From Protula sp. h YS-2021 (taxonomy: Eukaryota > Annelida > Polychaeta > Sabellida > Serpulidae), in the NCBI GenBank assembly GCA_949752745.1, contig OX457026.1, positions 40,528,394-40,592,393 of the forward strand: a DNA stretch of 64,000 nucleotides, in the 5' to 3' direction. Shown here piece after piece: positions 47,850 to 59,140 of this stretch (position 1 is the stretch's first letter; each line of letters opens with the position of its first letter). The notes beneath the pieces were generated by a model that was not told where the DNA came from, did not search any database, and saw nothing but the letters and a program-made list of their open reading frames with translations. Position numbers and translations under genes: made by a program.

Positions 47850-48142
47850 GCGAGTCATCAAGGACAAAGCCGAGCAGTTGAAGCCTGCCACGAGGGTCTG
47901 GGCTCTGACGCAAAGGCAAAAGCTCTTGGTGGTCACTTCGGCAGAGATAAGACAAGAAATAAGGTGGCGGAGCGGTACTACTGGCCAGGCTTTAGTGATG
48001 CGATGATGTTCAAGATTTCATCAACAACTGCGAGACATGCCAAAGTGTCAATCGCCGAATCGACAAAGCACCCACACAACTGCAAAACATGAGAGTGTCC
48101 ACTCAAGCTTGGCATCAAATAGGCATTGATCTACCGACTTAG
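47850..48142 (+). pseudogene. integrase zinc-binding (H2C2) domain remnant
   Basis: From 47886 the frame reads CHEGLGSDAKAKALGGHFGR, then KVAERYYWPGFSDA. After a one-frame shift near 48005 it continues DVQDFINNCETCQSVNRRID, KAPTQLQNMRVSTQAWHQ and IGIDLPT, then a TAG at 48140. H-(EGLG), H-(FGR) and C-x2-C (NCETCQ) supply the four zinc ligands of the H2C2 domain that precedes the catalytic core of Gypsy-class and Ginger-type integrases. QIGIDL is where the core normally starts with its first Asp. The core is missing: the next recognisable domain, in the same frame, is OTU. An upstream ATG-like start at 47824 is in another frame and has no support. Confidence 0.8.
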
Positions 48143-48154
48143 CAACAAAGATAG

Positions 48155-48883
48155 AGATCTCTTAGCGAGAACTTCACGGGTTCGCGTCTGCAGCGTTATC
48201 GGGAGCACACGGAAGTGGATTCGAACAGTGAAGAGACTGAGGTAGGTACTGTAGAGGATGACGTGGGCAGAGCAGAGACTGACGCGGACAACGCGAAAGT
48301 TGTTGGTAGCATTGATTACGCAGCCACAGAAACAGCCAAGACCTTTACGTACAACCTTGCTTCCGTTATATGGCAAAGGTCTCGTGTTTGCGCATTAGGA
48401 AAGGATTGTGGCACAATAATTCGTCTACTGCAGAAAGTCAAAGCCAGAGAGGCTTCTGTTCTTGAACTCCCAGGGAGCAATATCAAGATAAAGGGGACGG
48501 CAACTGTTTTTAGATGTTTACGTCACATTTTGACGGGTTCAGAGGCATCACACCAGTATTTACGCAAGGCCGTATGTCGGTACCTGGAAAAGTACGACGA
48601 CTTTTTCTCCCGTCTTTCTGATGTGCCACAGTACCACAAAGCCAACAGCATGGGAAAAAGCGGTGTATGGGCAACGGAAATAGAGATCGTCGCCACCGCA
48701 TCCATGCTAGCCACCGACATATGTGTCTTTTTCCCCTGTGGTCGCGATCAGGTCGGTAACCCAAACTACAAGTGGCTGACCTATTCTGCTGAACCAAGAG
48801 CATTAAACCCACTAGGAAGGCTGACAAAATCCATTCGGATGATTTACATTACGAACATTCACCATCACTACAATCCCGTTTAG
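48155..48883 (+). pseudogene. OTU-like cysteine protease domain, active-site Cys absent
   Basis: An open frame of 243 codons without an ATG at its head; the part with protein character starts at a GTG at 48215. Acidic spacer (SNSEETEVGTVEDDVG), then near residue 93 from the GTG GTATVFRCLRHILTGSEASH, then YLRKAVCRYLEKYDDFF, GVWATEIEIVATASMLATDI and finally YITNIHHHYNPV. This is the OTU fold order: D-G-N-C-L-F-R helix, L-R segment, W-[AG]-x-x-x-E-[IL]-x-x-[LA]-[AS] block and a terminal H-[YF]-[DN]-x-V. The catalytic Cys position reads Thr (GTATVFR), while the His region remains. OTU proteases normally remove ubiquitin. The domain is fused to integrase-type transposon proteins in some elements (family knowledge). 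It is either a dead relic or a pseudo-protease; the missing start and the upstream stops favour a relic. Confidence 0.78.
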
Positions 48884-48963
48884 GAACTTAAACCCTTAAT
48901 TGTAGAGAGCATATACCAAATAAAAGAGTTTCAAGTTTTTGTGGCATTAGTTGAGTTTTGTAG

Positions 48964-49075
48964 GCAGGGGAAAAATATCCCAGAGAGGAGGGGAAGATAG
49001 CCTAATCAAGCTAGCCGCCCCCACCCCCACAATCCCTGAAGCTGTACAGGGGGTAAGCTAGCCTGTTACACCAGT
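48964..49075. repeat. GATAGCC / AAGCTAGC repeat copy
   Basis: GGGGAAGATAGCCTAATCAA, GCTAGCCGCCCCCACCCCCA, GGGGGTAAGCTAGCCTGTTA. The ends GAAGATAGCC and GTAAGCTAGCCTGTTAC are roughly inverted versions of the left end at 46735. Confidence 0.55.
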
Positions 49076-49079
49076 TGCA

Positions 49080-50109
49080 CATTTCATAATATCATATTTG
49101 AAGAGCACAAACAACTGTCATAGTATATAAAACTGCACAAGAAATCATACATATCGTAAAAAGCGCGCACACGTGTCTGTGTGTGTGTTTAACTGAGGAC
49201 CTTTGCGGAAGCACAATCGAAAGTCCCGCAAAGTCAAGATTTTGGTTAGTGAACCATTACAAGTGGGGATGTCCCCATTTTGAAAGTGTTTTTGGAATAT
49301 ATTGGTGATGCTGTTTACAGAGCCTTCCTAAAAATCAATTTCTCCACTATTCGAAAATTTTTCACAATCCTTTCGATGTAGTTCTTAACACTGAATATAG
49401 GCGGCATTCAGACCATGAAAGGAGCACATGGTTTATTTTATGCACATCCATGTGTTATGTAAAGCAACACTCGCTGGAATGATAGCAATAACAGATACCT
49501 TTATGTATTGCTCTATGCGTTGAAATAACAAAAACAATAAACATTAAGCAAACGGAATATATAAAAGAATATAAAATAACAAAAAATGTTTAATGAAAAA
49601 ATAAACAAATATCGTATGTTTTGCACACATAAAGGCCTTTTTACATTGTAACACCACCGAATGCTTTGTATTTTTTTATTTTTGTATAAATATCATTTAA
49701 ATATGACAAATAAAACAAGTAACCAACTAGAGGGAAATTAAGTGCATGAATATAAAGGGTAGTTAGATGATAATTTGAAAAAAATTTCAATGTTGTATGT
49801 ATTGTGAGCATTTGGATACTTTAACAAATGTAATCCGTTTTCAGAGCTGGCCAGTTCTCATTGTAAGCTGGATGTTTATTGGTTCCGTGCATGATTCCGT
49901 GCATGGTTCCATATATATACGCAGGCTACAACAAACATTAATAAAATAATAACCTACAAAAATTCACACACCTCAAGGAGACGTACCTCCGTCATGGCTT
50001 CAAGTAGTCTGTCAGCGTTAAAACGGTCTCCACTATAAATACTAAGTAAGTAATAAGTCACAAATAATCACGGCCCCGTGTGCTAAGAATAACATGGTTC
50101 CAAGTAGCC
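49080..50109. other. no gene seen
   Basis: AT-rich; nothing recognised. Confidence 0.45.
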
Positions 50110-50800
50110 TTATGTCTTAATTACTACTGTAGCCTGTATACAGATACGACCTTCATCCTTGCAACAAACACAAAATGTTTCAAATCTGTTACAGTTATTT
50201 CTTTTTGCAGATAAGAGATTGTTGGTTGATCCCTCTTGTCAGAGAAAGGGTGGCTACATAACCCGATCCTTATGCTCTGTGCGTTGGAATGGGCGATGCT
50301 TACAACTTCAGTCTTTTTCACATGATATCCTCTTATCGCTGTGCCACCGATGCTTTCACTGTGGCCACAGGAAGTGTCAGATGTCTTACTTTACTTTTAA
50401 AGTTATTTTTGGAAGAGATTATAGGTCGACCGTAGGCGAATGGAAGAGAAAGGTTGGCAACAGTGTACGATCCCTATACTTTGTACATTGGAAAGAGGGA
50501 TGCTTAAAATCTTATTTTTTACTTGTTCACCTCTTAGCGTTGTGCCACCATCGCCCTGATTACAGCCACCGAAGATGTGAAATCTCTTACAGTTATTTCA
50601 AACAGAGTATTGCAGGTCTGGGCCAGTCGCATAGAAAGAGTGACTGCACAGTACGATCCCTGTGCATTGCACATTGCAAAGGGTGATGCTTAAGATCTGA
50701 ACGTTTTCTACGTAATTTCGTCTTAGTGCTTGTCACCGTCCTCATTACTATGTCCACAGAAGGTATAAGATGTCTCACTGTTATTTATAAAATCATTTCT
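50110..50800 (+). repeat. degenerate 200-bp tandem repeat with 175-codon open frame
   Basis: Block TCTTACAGTTATTTC or close variants lies at about 50177, 50384, 50580 and 50768. Block GTACGATCCCTATxCTxTGT lies at about 50264, 50468 and 50654. There are therefore about three units of 186-207 bases. The plus frame 50159-50686 stays open across them, although it has no ATG until the first repeat's QMSY. It encodes a 60-65 residue motif: R-S-L-C-x-x-x-x-W-x-x-x-C-L, then L-C-H-x, then H-R-[RK]-C-[EQ]-[MI]-S-Y. Each unit holds Cys/His residues (LCHRCFHCGHRKCQMSY in the first) that resemble a metal site, but the third unit loses them. No known domain was recognised. Confidence 0.5.
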
Positions 50801-52462
50801 CAAGTTTTTTCTCCTTACTATCTTTACCTCGCTGTGATTTATTGCTATATTTAATTGTTAAGGAACGACTAGGAATTTCTGAGCAGGTAGCAGCGCAACT
50901 TATATACTGTTTTTGTTTATGACTTAACTGTTTCACATGATGTCCGATGTGTCAAGTTCTATTGCATTACCAACGAATCTAGGAGGTTCGAAGGACCTCA
51001 GATTTGTTTGCTTTGAGTATATGCAATAACCAGAATCGCTGCTGAAACAAGTATCCGAAGTTGGCACTTCATCGGTTGTGAGACAATTTTTATTGATATC
51101 TTGTAAGGCAGTGCAACACGTTCAGTACGCTGAACGCCTCAGTCATGCGGATTGTACCATACCACATGGACATCAATCATAGCTGCACAAGTCGTAGGTT
51201 GAGAACATCGCATTTGATTACGTTTCGCCAGTGCTGTCGGTTTTCATGAATGGAATAACAGACAATTCAGGGAAACTATAAATGATACGTGTGCTGAAGT
51301 GTACAGTTCTATATGTTACAGAACGAGGCGAGTCCTCTTACCGTGGCGTAGTGTTTTTTTCACATTCGCATCAAACCATAGTGCAATACCACCTTCGGCT
51401 TGTTTTTTTAGGAGACGGGTGTATTCAGTGTATATGATACCATATGGGGTTTAGCTTGGTCACTAGTGATATAACGATTGACTACATTATACAAAAACTA
51501 TGCAATTTATAAGTGGTGTAAAAATAAGTAATTATGTGAACTTTTATAAACAGAATGACGCTATTTATCAAATAAAAATCATAGTGAATATTAATCTAAC
51601 TTTTTTTTATTAATTGGGGTGGAGATGGGTCTAGGATTTGGACAAGTTGTGGAAATATCTATGAAGTATCCAGTCTACCTGATGCTCGGTTCCCCATTAT
51701 TTGTAACTAATTATTCCACATTTACTTTAAAGTACCAGTATATTTTTTAATTAATTTTGGCTTTGCACTCAGAGTAGCTCTTATTGTTCACAGGTTTTTA
51801 TTTTCTATAAAAGATATTGTGACTATTATGTTGTCGACCTCGCCAAAGATTATACATCTAACAGCTCTCCAGAAAGTGACCATGGGGTTGAGATCAAAAG
51901 GCCACGGCAACAACCTCAGGTCTATCAAGCAAGATTTGGCGTAACAGTGTGCTCAGTGAAGCACGGTCAAGTTCAAGTTCATGTGGTTGTTTCCATCTTT
52001 AATGTATCCAGTGTTGAGGAAGACACTATTAAATCTTTGGAATTCATTCATTGGTAATCTTGAGTTTTCAGTGAAACAACAAAGTAAAGCTACATGTATT
52101 TGTACGGTAACTCTCAATTCTAGACTGCCCACATATTGACTTATAACATGCGTTGCGTACGTGTCGCACCTCTACTTTTCCATAATTGTGGAAAAGAATG
52201 GTACACCCTTATAGGCATTAGCTGTACCTAGAGCGGTGCATTTTCTTCTATTTTTGTTTCTATTTTTGCATGGGGTGGTAATAAATTATGTGCTTTTAGG
52301 AAAATGTCAAAGGAAAATGTCTTTAAATTGCGTGAAAACATTGTTTTGTTAAGTCATATTGTTGAAACTTTTAACGCAAAAAAAATTAATAAAATGCTAG
52401 AAAGACGAATAGTTTTTCATTTCTGTTTGTGTAAGCCTCTACGAATACTAAAACTGACACTT
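50801..52462. other. no gene seen
   Basis: AT-rich; nothing recognised. Confidence 0.45.
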
Positions 52463-52484
52463 ACACACACACACACACACACAC

Positions 52485-52558
<74 letters not shown>
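52463..52558. repeat. (AC)n(AG)n compound microsatellite
   Basis: (AC)n at 52463-52485, an AAAC step, then (AG)n at 52489-52558. The open frame 52304-52633 passes through it as Thr-His and Arg-Glu runs and has no other support. Confidence 0.97.
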
Positions 52559-52559
<1 letters not shown>

Positions 52560-52560
<1 letters not shown>

Positions 52561-53583
52561 TATGGAAGGAAGGGAGCAGGTTTTAGAACGGAATTGTAAT
52601 TATTTCTTGGAACTCAAAAGAACCTTTACTTGAGGATGATGTCATACTCTATACTTTGATAAAGTCGTAGGACCAAGTGTTGTTTTCTCCGTGCCCGGAT
52701 CCTCCAGAAACCCTCACAGAATCCTTCTTAAGTGGTATCAGATCTGTACTGGTAGATGCACATCGCTCTCCGGATAATATCTAGTTTAGTAGCCACTCTT
52801 CATTGGAACCCATGTCCACAAAAGAACTGTAGACTCTTCGGAAGTTGAACTGTCTTCAATATCTTCACATCGAGTGGTCTCACGTCAGATTTAGTCGTGA
52901 TCACCAGCGCTGCATCCCTTACCGTTAGGGCATTTTCCTAAATGTGGAATGGAATCCTGGAATGGAGTCTGTTTACTAGGGGTGCCCAAAAGATTATATA
53001 ACAAGAACTATGTTTTATTATGAATTGGGGGATGAGTCCGCATATGCTCAGTTCCGAACTGTCTAATTTTATAATCTTATTCCAACACTAAATTCCAACT
53101 TTCATATAATCATGTAGAGTGTTGACGCCAAAGGCAAAACCCTGATCAATACAAAGCTTCTCCATGGGTGTTAGCCGATTTTCTGAATTACTTACACGAA
53201 GAGCTGCACCTCAGACTTTCGTCCATAGAAGGTTAAAAGTCGGCTCTCGTTACTCTGCTAAAACCAGATTCAGGCTGCGATCTCAAAAATCAATTTTTGC
53301 TTTCCGAAATGCAATTATTGATATAAATATAAAATATAAATTAATGAAATCTAAATTGATTTATTATTTAATCTTAATTATAATTTGATATCATAGTATA
53401 AAATTGAGTTTAAGATATCTTAAATTGAATTTTAGATATCTTAAATTGAATTTAGGAGATCTAAAATATATAAATATAAAAATGGTATTCCAAATAAATA
53501 TACACATCTTTATCCGACGTTTTTTAATATTAAAAAAGTGGCTAAATAGAGTGTAAAGGCGGTTTCATGCGCGAAAGCCACTT
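52560..53583. other. no gene seen; short AT repeat
   Basis: TTAAGATATCTTAAATTGAA and TTAGATATCTTAAATTGAAT form a two-and-a-half-copy 22-bp repeat near 53411-53460. Nothing else was recognised. Confidence 0.5.
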
Positions 53584-53662
53584 GAAATGACGTCGCACTG
53601 AACTGGCAGTGATATATGACTCGGCTTCCGACGGCATATCATTTCCAGTGTGACGTCATTTC
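53584..53662. other. 79-nt imperfect hairpin
   Basis: GAAATGACGTCGCACTGAAC opens a left arm that continues TGGCAGTGATATATGACTCG. The right arm CCGACGGCATATCATTTCCA, then GTGTGACGTCATTTC, pairs with it around a small loop (GCTT). It could be a tiny foldback element or a hairpin RNA precursor. Both ends carry TGACGTCA-like words. Confidence 0.5.
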
Positions 53663-53669
53663 CGGTGAC

Positions 53670-55039
53670 CTGAACCTGATGGCGCTCGCAATCTGAAATC
53701 GTCCTTTCTACTCTGCTTTGCTTTTGAATTCTTAATGCTTAGAATTAAGTTTTACTAACAAAAATTGATTTGAAATTTCTGAAGTAGAACTGAAATATCT
53801 ATAACTTTCATATTTAAAATAAAATTTGAGAATAAATAACAAGTTGATTTTTTTTTCATCTGAAATAAATTTTTGGTCATAAAGTGTAGGATTAAATTTC
53901 TTAAAAAAATACTTATATTTTAGTTATCAACATATTTATCTTGCGTTAATTTTAGATAGGAAAGATTATTTAAAGAGATGTCTTAAAGAATTTTAAATAT
54001 TAATAATAATAGAACAGTTTTAGCAAGCAGAAGTATATCGTTTAAGTTGGACAAAGTTCAAAGCGCATGATACACCTGCTACAAAACATCAGAAAAGGCA
54101 TGTTGAGGGAGGAAGGAAGGGAGGGAGGGATTTCTAGGCAATTTTCATATTTTTCAAGCGCTACTCAATAAGGATAACGAAAGATAAATACATAAAACGC
54201 TGAAAAAAGTTTCCAACAAAGGGAAGCCCTTCTATATATTCTAGTTGTTGTCGTGCTACCACGAGTGTAAAAAAAACGCGGAGAAAGGGAGGCTGTAATT
54301 TTGAGACCGGACGCGGTCTACGCGGAGTGCTCATTCTGTTAAAAAAAAAGGGGAGGAGGTAATACGGGGATTCACAGTTTGGTCTACGAGATTTACTCAA
54401 AAAAGCAGGACTCGAGTTTTTAATGGATAAACACATAAGCAGATAAACTTACAAGTCAATGAAGAAATAGATCAAAATCACTTTGAAACAGATATGGCGC
54501 TCCTTTTGTGTGAGAAACCCATTATAATACTGTCATAAACAATTTTTTTCATTCCAATAAAGTTTCGATACTTTATAGATATGCTATGTTTCTCTATGTT
54601 TTTTTTCCACACTGGAATCCTGCAAGTTTCCTCTAATGAGCATGCGCACTCTAAACCTTAAACTGGCTTATTTTTCAGTACTCACGTTTCTACTTCACGT
54701 TTCTAACAAAAACAGGAGTTCTTTCAAACTCCGCATTTGGTTAACAAGACTATCCATGTATAATGCACCAGCCCACAAATACTGATGTCAGGATTTTGGC
54801 ATGCAATCGTTAACCAAGATTTCAGGACAGGTAGATTATATACAGTAAAACCATGATCAGCGTCAGTTAAGACCTTCAGAATTTGAAATCGGCTTTTGCC
54901 AACATTTCCATTAATTTTGGTTAACCCCCACCAAAATCGACGATCACTATAGCACATGCTTCTGTAGAAGCCGGGGCAAAAAAAGGGATGGGCATTATTT
55001 CAAACTCATCGCGTTTCGGGGTCTTTTTAAAAAGTCATG
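53670..55039. other. no gene seen
   Basis: The minus frames 54161-54436 and 54724-54957 have no motifs. GAGGGAGGAAGGAAGGGAGG near 54106 is a short purine tract. Confidence 0.45.
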
Positions 55040-55625
55040 GACACACATAATAACCAGTTGTTTTACAACCTGGCGAGGGAGCGGGGGCGAGGGAACCTTT
55101 TGGTTGAAAAAAGGTTGGATTTAGTCGCAACCACTTCACAACCATATTCTGAATAAAAAAAGGTTTTAAAATGGTTAGAATTACGTCGCGACCCATTTCC
55201 CCAAAACCCGACTTTATTCCGACGTCGATGAACATTTATTATTACTCACCGGAAATGGAAGTCATTTTGAAGAAGATGAAGATGTAAATTTTAGAATTTT
55301 GATGGCGCCTATTTTTCTTCCTGGATTGTAAAAATTTACATGGAAAATGCTTTCGTAGGTATTTCACAACAGCAGTTGAATGATTAATTATCTATTAATT
55401 ATAGAACTCTAGACTATTTTGTAAGACATGTCTGAGACTGGTCGTTTCAAGATGGTAAACCCGACGTCAGTTTCAGGTCGGAACCCGACGTCATTCTGAC
55501 GTTGAAAACCCGACGTCGGTTCCATTTCATATACAACCAAAACCGGCACGTCAGTCCGACGTCGGAAACGTCGGGTCACGACGCCAACCCGACTTCATTC
55601 TGACGTCTTAATGTTTGCTGGGGTG
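55040..55625. repeat. CCCGACGTC-rich repeat ending TGTTTGCTGGGG
   Basis: Contains AACCCGACGTCATTCTGACG, AAACCCGACGTCGGTTCC and GTCCGACGTCGGAAACGTCG, and closes with TTAATGTTTGCTGGGG at 55608-55623. That is a variant of the GTTTACTGGG terminus of the MITE at 44396, so it is a sister subfamily. The left end is unclear. Confidence 0.6.
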
Positions 55626-55629
55626 GGGT

Positions 55630-56469
55630 TGTATGCCGGGCAACTGATGAATGTTTATTTGTTCCAGCCGTTACAGCACTCTCACAAGTCAAAGTTATAG
55701 CTAAAAAACTTTTTCTAGTATGAACCTAACAGTAGTTCACAGTACATTGTAGCAAAGAAGCCGAGTGCGCCATGAACATGTCGCCGGCAGTTCCTGGAAC
55801 GAGGACAGTCATCGGGCACAAAATCCAGCCACAGGGAGATCACGGTATAATTACGCCTTAACAAGAAGTGTAAAATTCCTATTGCCAGTAAAATACATTA
55901 GGGTTCCTTTGCAAAGCAGTTCTGTTGCAAATATCACTCCCAATGGAGTTTTGCAGGTACTATAAACTCTTGATGTCTGCCCATAATGAATATTGCTTGG
56001 TGATGAGACCTGACGCTTATATTTGCTAATGGTTGTGTTTTGACGCTGTATAAAACAATGCACCACCTGATCAGACACATGCCTCCATCAGATGTGGCAC
56101 AATTAAGGGAACGGAGGCAGACAAGAAAAGATCATAGACTGCATTCAGTCAAGTGTCAGGTGTGGAAAGAACGCACTGCGGTGAGTTCAGGGGTATTCTC
56201 AAACATAATAATTAACACTTGCCAAGCCAATGACTTGCAAATTGATCTTTCTAACTTGTGCCGGCTCACTTTTGCACGGTTTTTTTCTTGACAGTGGAGT
56301 AATCATTCCCACTTGGAAACTTGTTTTCCAAATGGATATATTTTTATTGACTTTCCGAAAGTTTATTCTCATTTTTTTCTTCTGTCTGGGATGGGTTCCA
56401 AAAAACTCTTCTTGGGTTATCTAACGAAAAATTGAAGAAGTCTGACACATAAATAGAGGGTGACGAGAC
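55630..56469. other. no supported gene
   Basis: Frames 55765-55965, 55851-56078 and 56040-56291 show no motifs. Confidence 0.4.
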
Positions 56470-56995
56470 TTCATGAAATCAGCACTTTTAACTGTACTTT
56501 GAAGGTCAAGGTCAAATCGAGGTCAAATGCTATTTTCACTTGAACTGGTTTCCCGAATACTCCTCCTAGATTACATTGAAAATAACATATGCCACACGTA
56601 CAGACGGCACAAACTGTGCTTGTTCACCTTAACTTAAGAGTAGGGAGTAACTAAGCGATCTCAGTCTTGACCTTGAGGGTCAAGATCAAAGGTCACAGGA
56701 CCTCGTACCCACAACCGATAGGGCGATGTAACTCGAAGACGACTTATCTCAACATTTTGGAGTAAAAAGATGCTACATAGAAGAAAAATTGATGACCTCG
56801 ACCTTTTCTGTCACGGTAATCAAAAGCTGACCATTATCTCGGAATTAGTAGAGGCAGCGCGATCTTGAGCTCATTTTCGACTCTTTAGGTGCCTAACAGA
56901 CATTACAGAAGAGATACTTCTTTGGCCTTCTCAGTCAAAGTCAAAAACCGAAAGTTTCTAAAATGTCAATTATGTCAGTGACCTTGGATTCATTT
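56470..56995. repeat. GGTCA-type repeat, diverged units
   Basis: GAAGGTCAAGGTCAAATCGA, GAGGGTCAAGATCAAAGGTC, then AGCTGACCATTATCTCGG, GCGCGATCTTGAGCTCATTT and AGTCAAAAACCGAAAGTTTC. The last blocks match a unit of the array at 2290-3125. Its right edge touches the gag fragment of relic E at about 57000. Confidence 0.65.
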
Positions 56996-57005
56996 GTCTC
57001 CTCAG

Positions 57006-59140
57006 GGCTGGAAAGCTCTTAAAAAACTCAGAGCCAAGAATGATAAGAGAAGGGGTCAGTCATTTTCACCAGAGATTATGCCAAAAGCCCGTTATCATAT
57101 TTTGGGAAAAGTCTTCTCTTCTCCCCAGTGCACAAAGCTAGGAGACCAGAGTTAGACATGAATAAAAAAAAAGCCAGACAATAGGCGAACTTGACCTCCC
57201 GCCGTGAGAAGACAAATCGATGTTGGACACAGCTTGGGCAGCTGATCATGTACACAAGAGCACTAAGTCATTTCAGACAGCTGGTGTCTGGCATGACATC
57301 GATCTACCTACAACAAGCTGGCTTTGTACAACAGTCAACCCAATGCCCAGACCCTCTGGCCTGGAAAATCAATGCCGTAGAATGTGCATGGACGAAGGAC
57401 GAGGTGCTTCACGGTTTCTCTCCAGACATTCCTTCTAAAACTGACTCAAAAGGACCTACTACTGAAACCTCGTCATCTGCTCATAGTAGCCTCTTGGTCA
57501 CCCGAAGCTCCTTGTTTCCCCCTCCTGGACAAGTGGAGGACCAAGCCCTCTCTTCTGATACCGTGCCACCTGGAAATCCTGCCCCAGCCACACTGAACAT
57601 ATTTCCACCCAAGCTGCTGGACCCGCATCTGTTATGCCTATTCCTAATGTAAGAATAAATATGGGTAGGATTCATTGATGTGTCTTTAAAATTGGTGCAG
57701 TCTTTGTTATAACATCATATGCTGGCCTAGTGGGATTTTTCTCTTTTGCCAGAAAAGCACCGCTCTTAACGAAGACACTGACTTCCCACTCGTGTCAAAA
57801 GGAGCTGTGTCGTCGTGACTTCTAATTAGATGGACACCTCGCTCAGGGTAATATATCTCTAAGTTTCTACGATAAACCTACTGTTATATTTTGGTTTGGA
57901 AAATAATTTAGCGTAATGTTCAAGTTCCTACAGCTGTTAATTTAGAGGTCTTTCAGACTACGGTCACGAAATACTTCGCAGCTGAGCCCGCTATTGGCTG
58001 TGTAATAAAGCTGTCATTTCCAAGCCAGTCCATTTGTTGTTGTTTTTTTATTTTTTTGCATCCGGTAAGGCTAAGCACAATTTAAAAAAGATTGAAGACA
58101 ACTTTTAATAATCCACTGCATAAATTTAAAAACGGGGTTTTCAGGGAAGTGACAGAGAAGATGGCAAATAGCTGCAAAGGATCAACAGCTAAGGTATATC
58201 GGCCCCAATGGAATAAGTTTGTCAGCTATTGTGGTAAGTCACACATAGACCCATTTCAGGCCTCTCCAGCAGGGGTAGCAGATTTCTTGGATCATCTTTC
58301 TACGACAGAACACTGTTGAAGGTAACCGAACTGTCATCGGCTCCAGACTGAAAACCTCTACAGGTTAGGAACCAGGAGAGGACCCTGTATTATCTATGCT
58401 GTTTAGGTATTTTAAGGTAAATTGAACTCCGTCTGGCGCTAACATAGCCCAGTGGAAGTTTCCTTGGTTTCATGCTACAGAAGAAAGATATATTATGGAC
58501 AACGTAATTTCATGAAAGAATGTGACGGTCAGGTTTACATTTCTCCTAGCTTTAGCACCAGTCAAAAGAAGAGGCCAAATCCATGCCCTACACTTCATGC
58601 CTTTAAAGGGAACTGTGGTTGGCAAAAGTTTTTCTCCGATGTAGATCACGGTTCATGGACAGAACACATAGCCCCAGGGGTTCTTGGTACGCTCGAACGG
58701 ATAGCGACACCAGTGTTTGAGGAAGAAGAGAGAGCCATTTTTAGACTTGCTGTCTCTTTGTCCTGTCCAAGCTTTACGCAAGTACAGATATTGGAGAAGT
58801 ACAAAAATAACAATCAGAATGCTCTGATTATCTCCCTAATGCTGAACCTTAATAGGAACCTCTCTAAGTAAAATATTTCCAGTTATTAAAGGAGTAATTT
58901 TAGCTGCTTAAGTAAAGTTCAGCCTGGAGTTGATTTCAGAGACCTATGTAATGTTAAAGCCTATCAGGTGAGGCAGGTTGCTAACTCAGTCTGGACTCTA
59001 CGCAGCGTACCTCTGTCAGATATATTAAAAATGGGCTGCTGGTCATCCCGCAACTTGTTATTAAGTATTGTCTGAAAGTTTGTCTCAGTGCGAGCTCGCG
59101 GGCTTGCATTCGCTAGACCCGTTTGTAGCACCCGAGATCT
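57006..59140 (+). mobile_element. DIRS-like retroelement relic E (gag scrap, pol end, recombinase)
   Basis: It opens with GWKALKKLRAKNDKRRGQSF (57006-57065), the end of a gag zinc module close to relic D's. About 230 bases later DIDLPTTSWLCTTVNP (57297) fits a decayed V-D-L-F-A-T-R block. DPLAWKINAVECAW (57350) follows in another frame, and RRTRCFTVSLQTFLLKL with KPRHLLIVASWSPEAPCFPL (57384-57540) in a third. These match the D-P-x-A-x-x-x-D-A, A-F-P-P and L-[IL]-x-P-x-W-P blocks at the polymerase C-terminus. The RT and RNase H are gone. The recombinase follows (separate entry). After 59080 no coding landmark is seen. Confidence 0.83.
58092..59080 (+). pseudogene. tyrosine recombinase, relic E
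   Basis: The core-binding domain sits in frame 58092-58319: STAKVYRPQWNKFVSYCGKS, HIDPFQASPAGVADFLDHLS. Then come a decayed TVIGSRLKTST and MLFRYFK, and ANIAQWKF. The catalytic part begins VTVRFTFLLALAPVKRRGQI (58523 onwards) with the box I Arg, and continues LDLLSLCPVQALRKYRYWRS (58746). After a stop, YQVRQVANSVWTLRSVPLSD, ILKMGCWSSRN (58962-59060) follow. The box II His reads Tyr (A-Y-Q-V-R for A-H-x-V-R) and the final Tyr position reads Val before a stop. The enzyme is therefore dead at two catalytic residues as well as by frameshifts. The longer frame 58452-58871 is a shadow of the real one. Confidence 0.85.

Noticed and set aside
52304..52633. 109-codon frame with Thr-His and Arg-Glu runs
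   Set aside because: Generated by the (AC)n(AG)n microsatellite.
58452..58871. 139-codon frame inside relic E
   Set aside because: The neighbouring frame carries the recombinase motifs (LALAPVKRRGQI, LCPVQALRKY); this one is a shadow.
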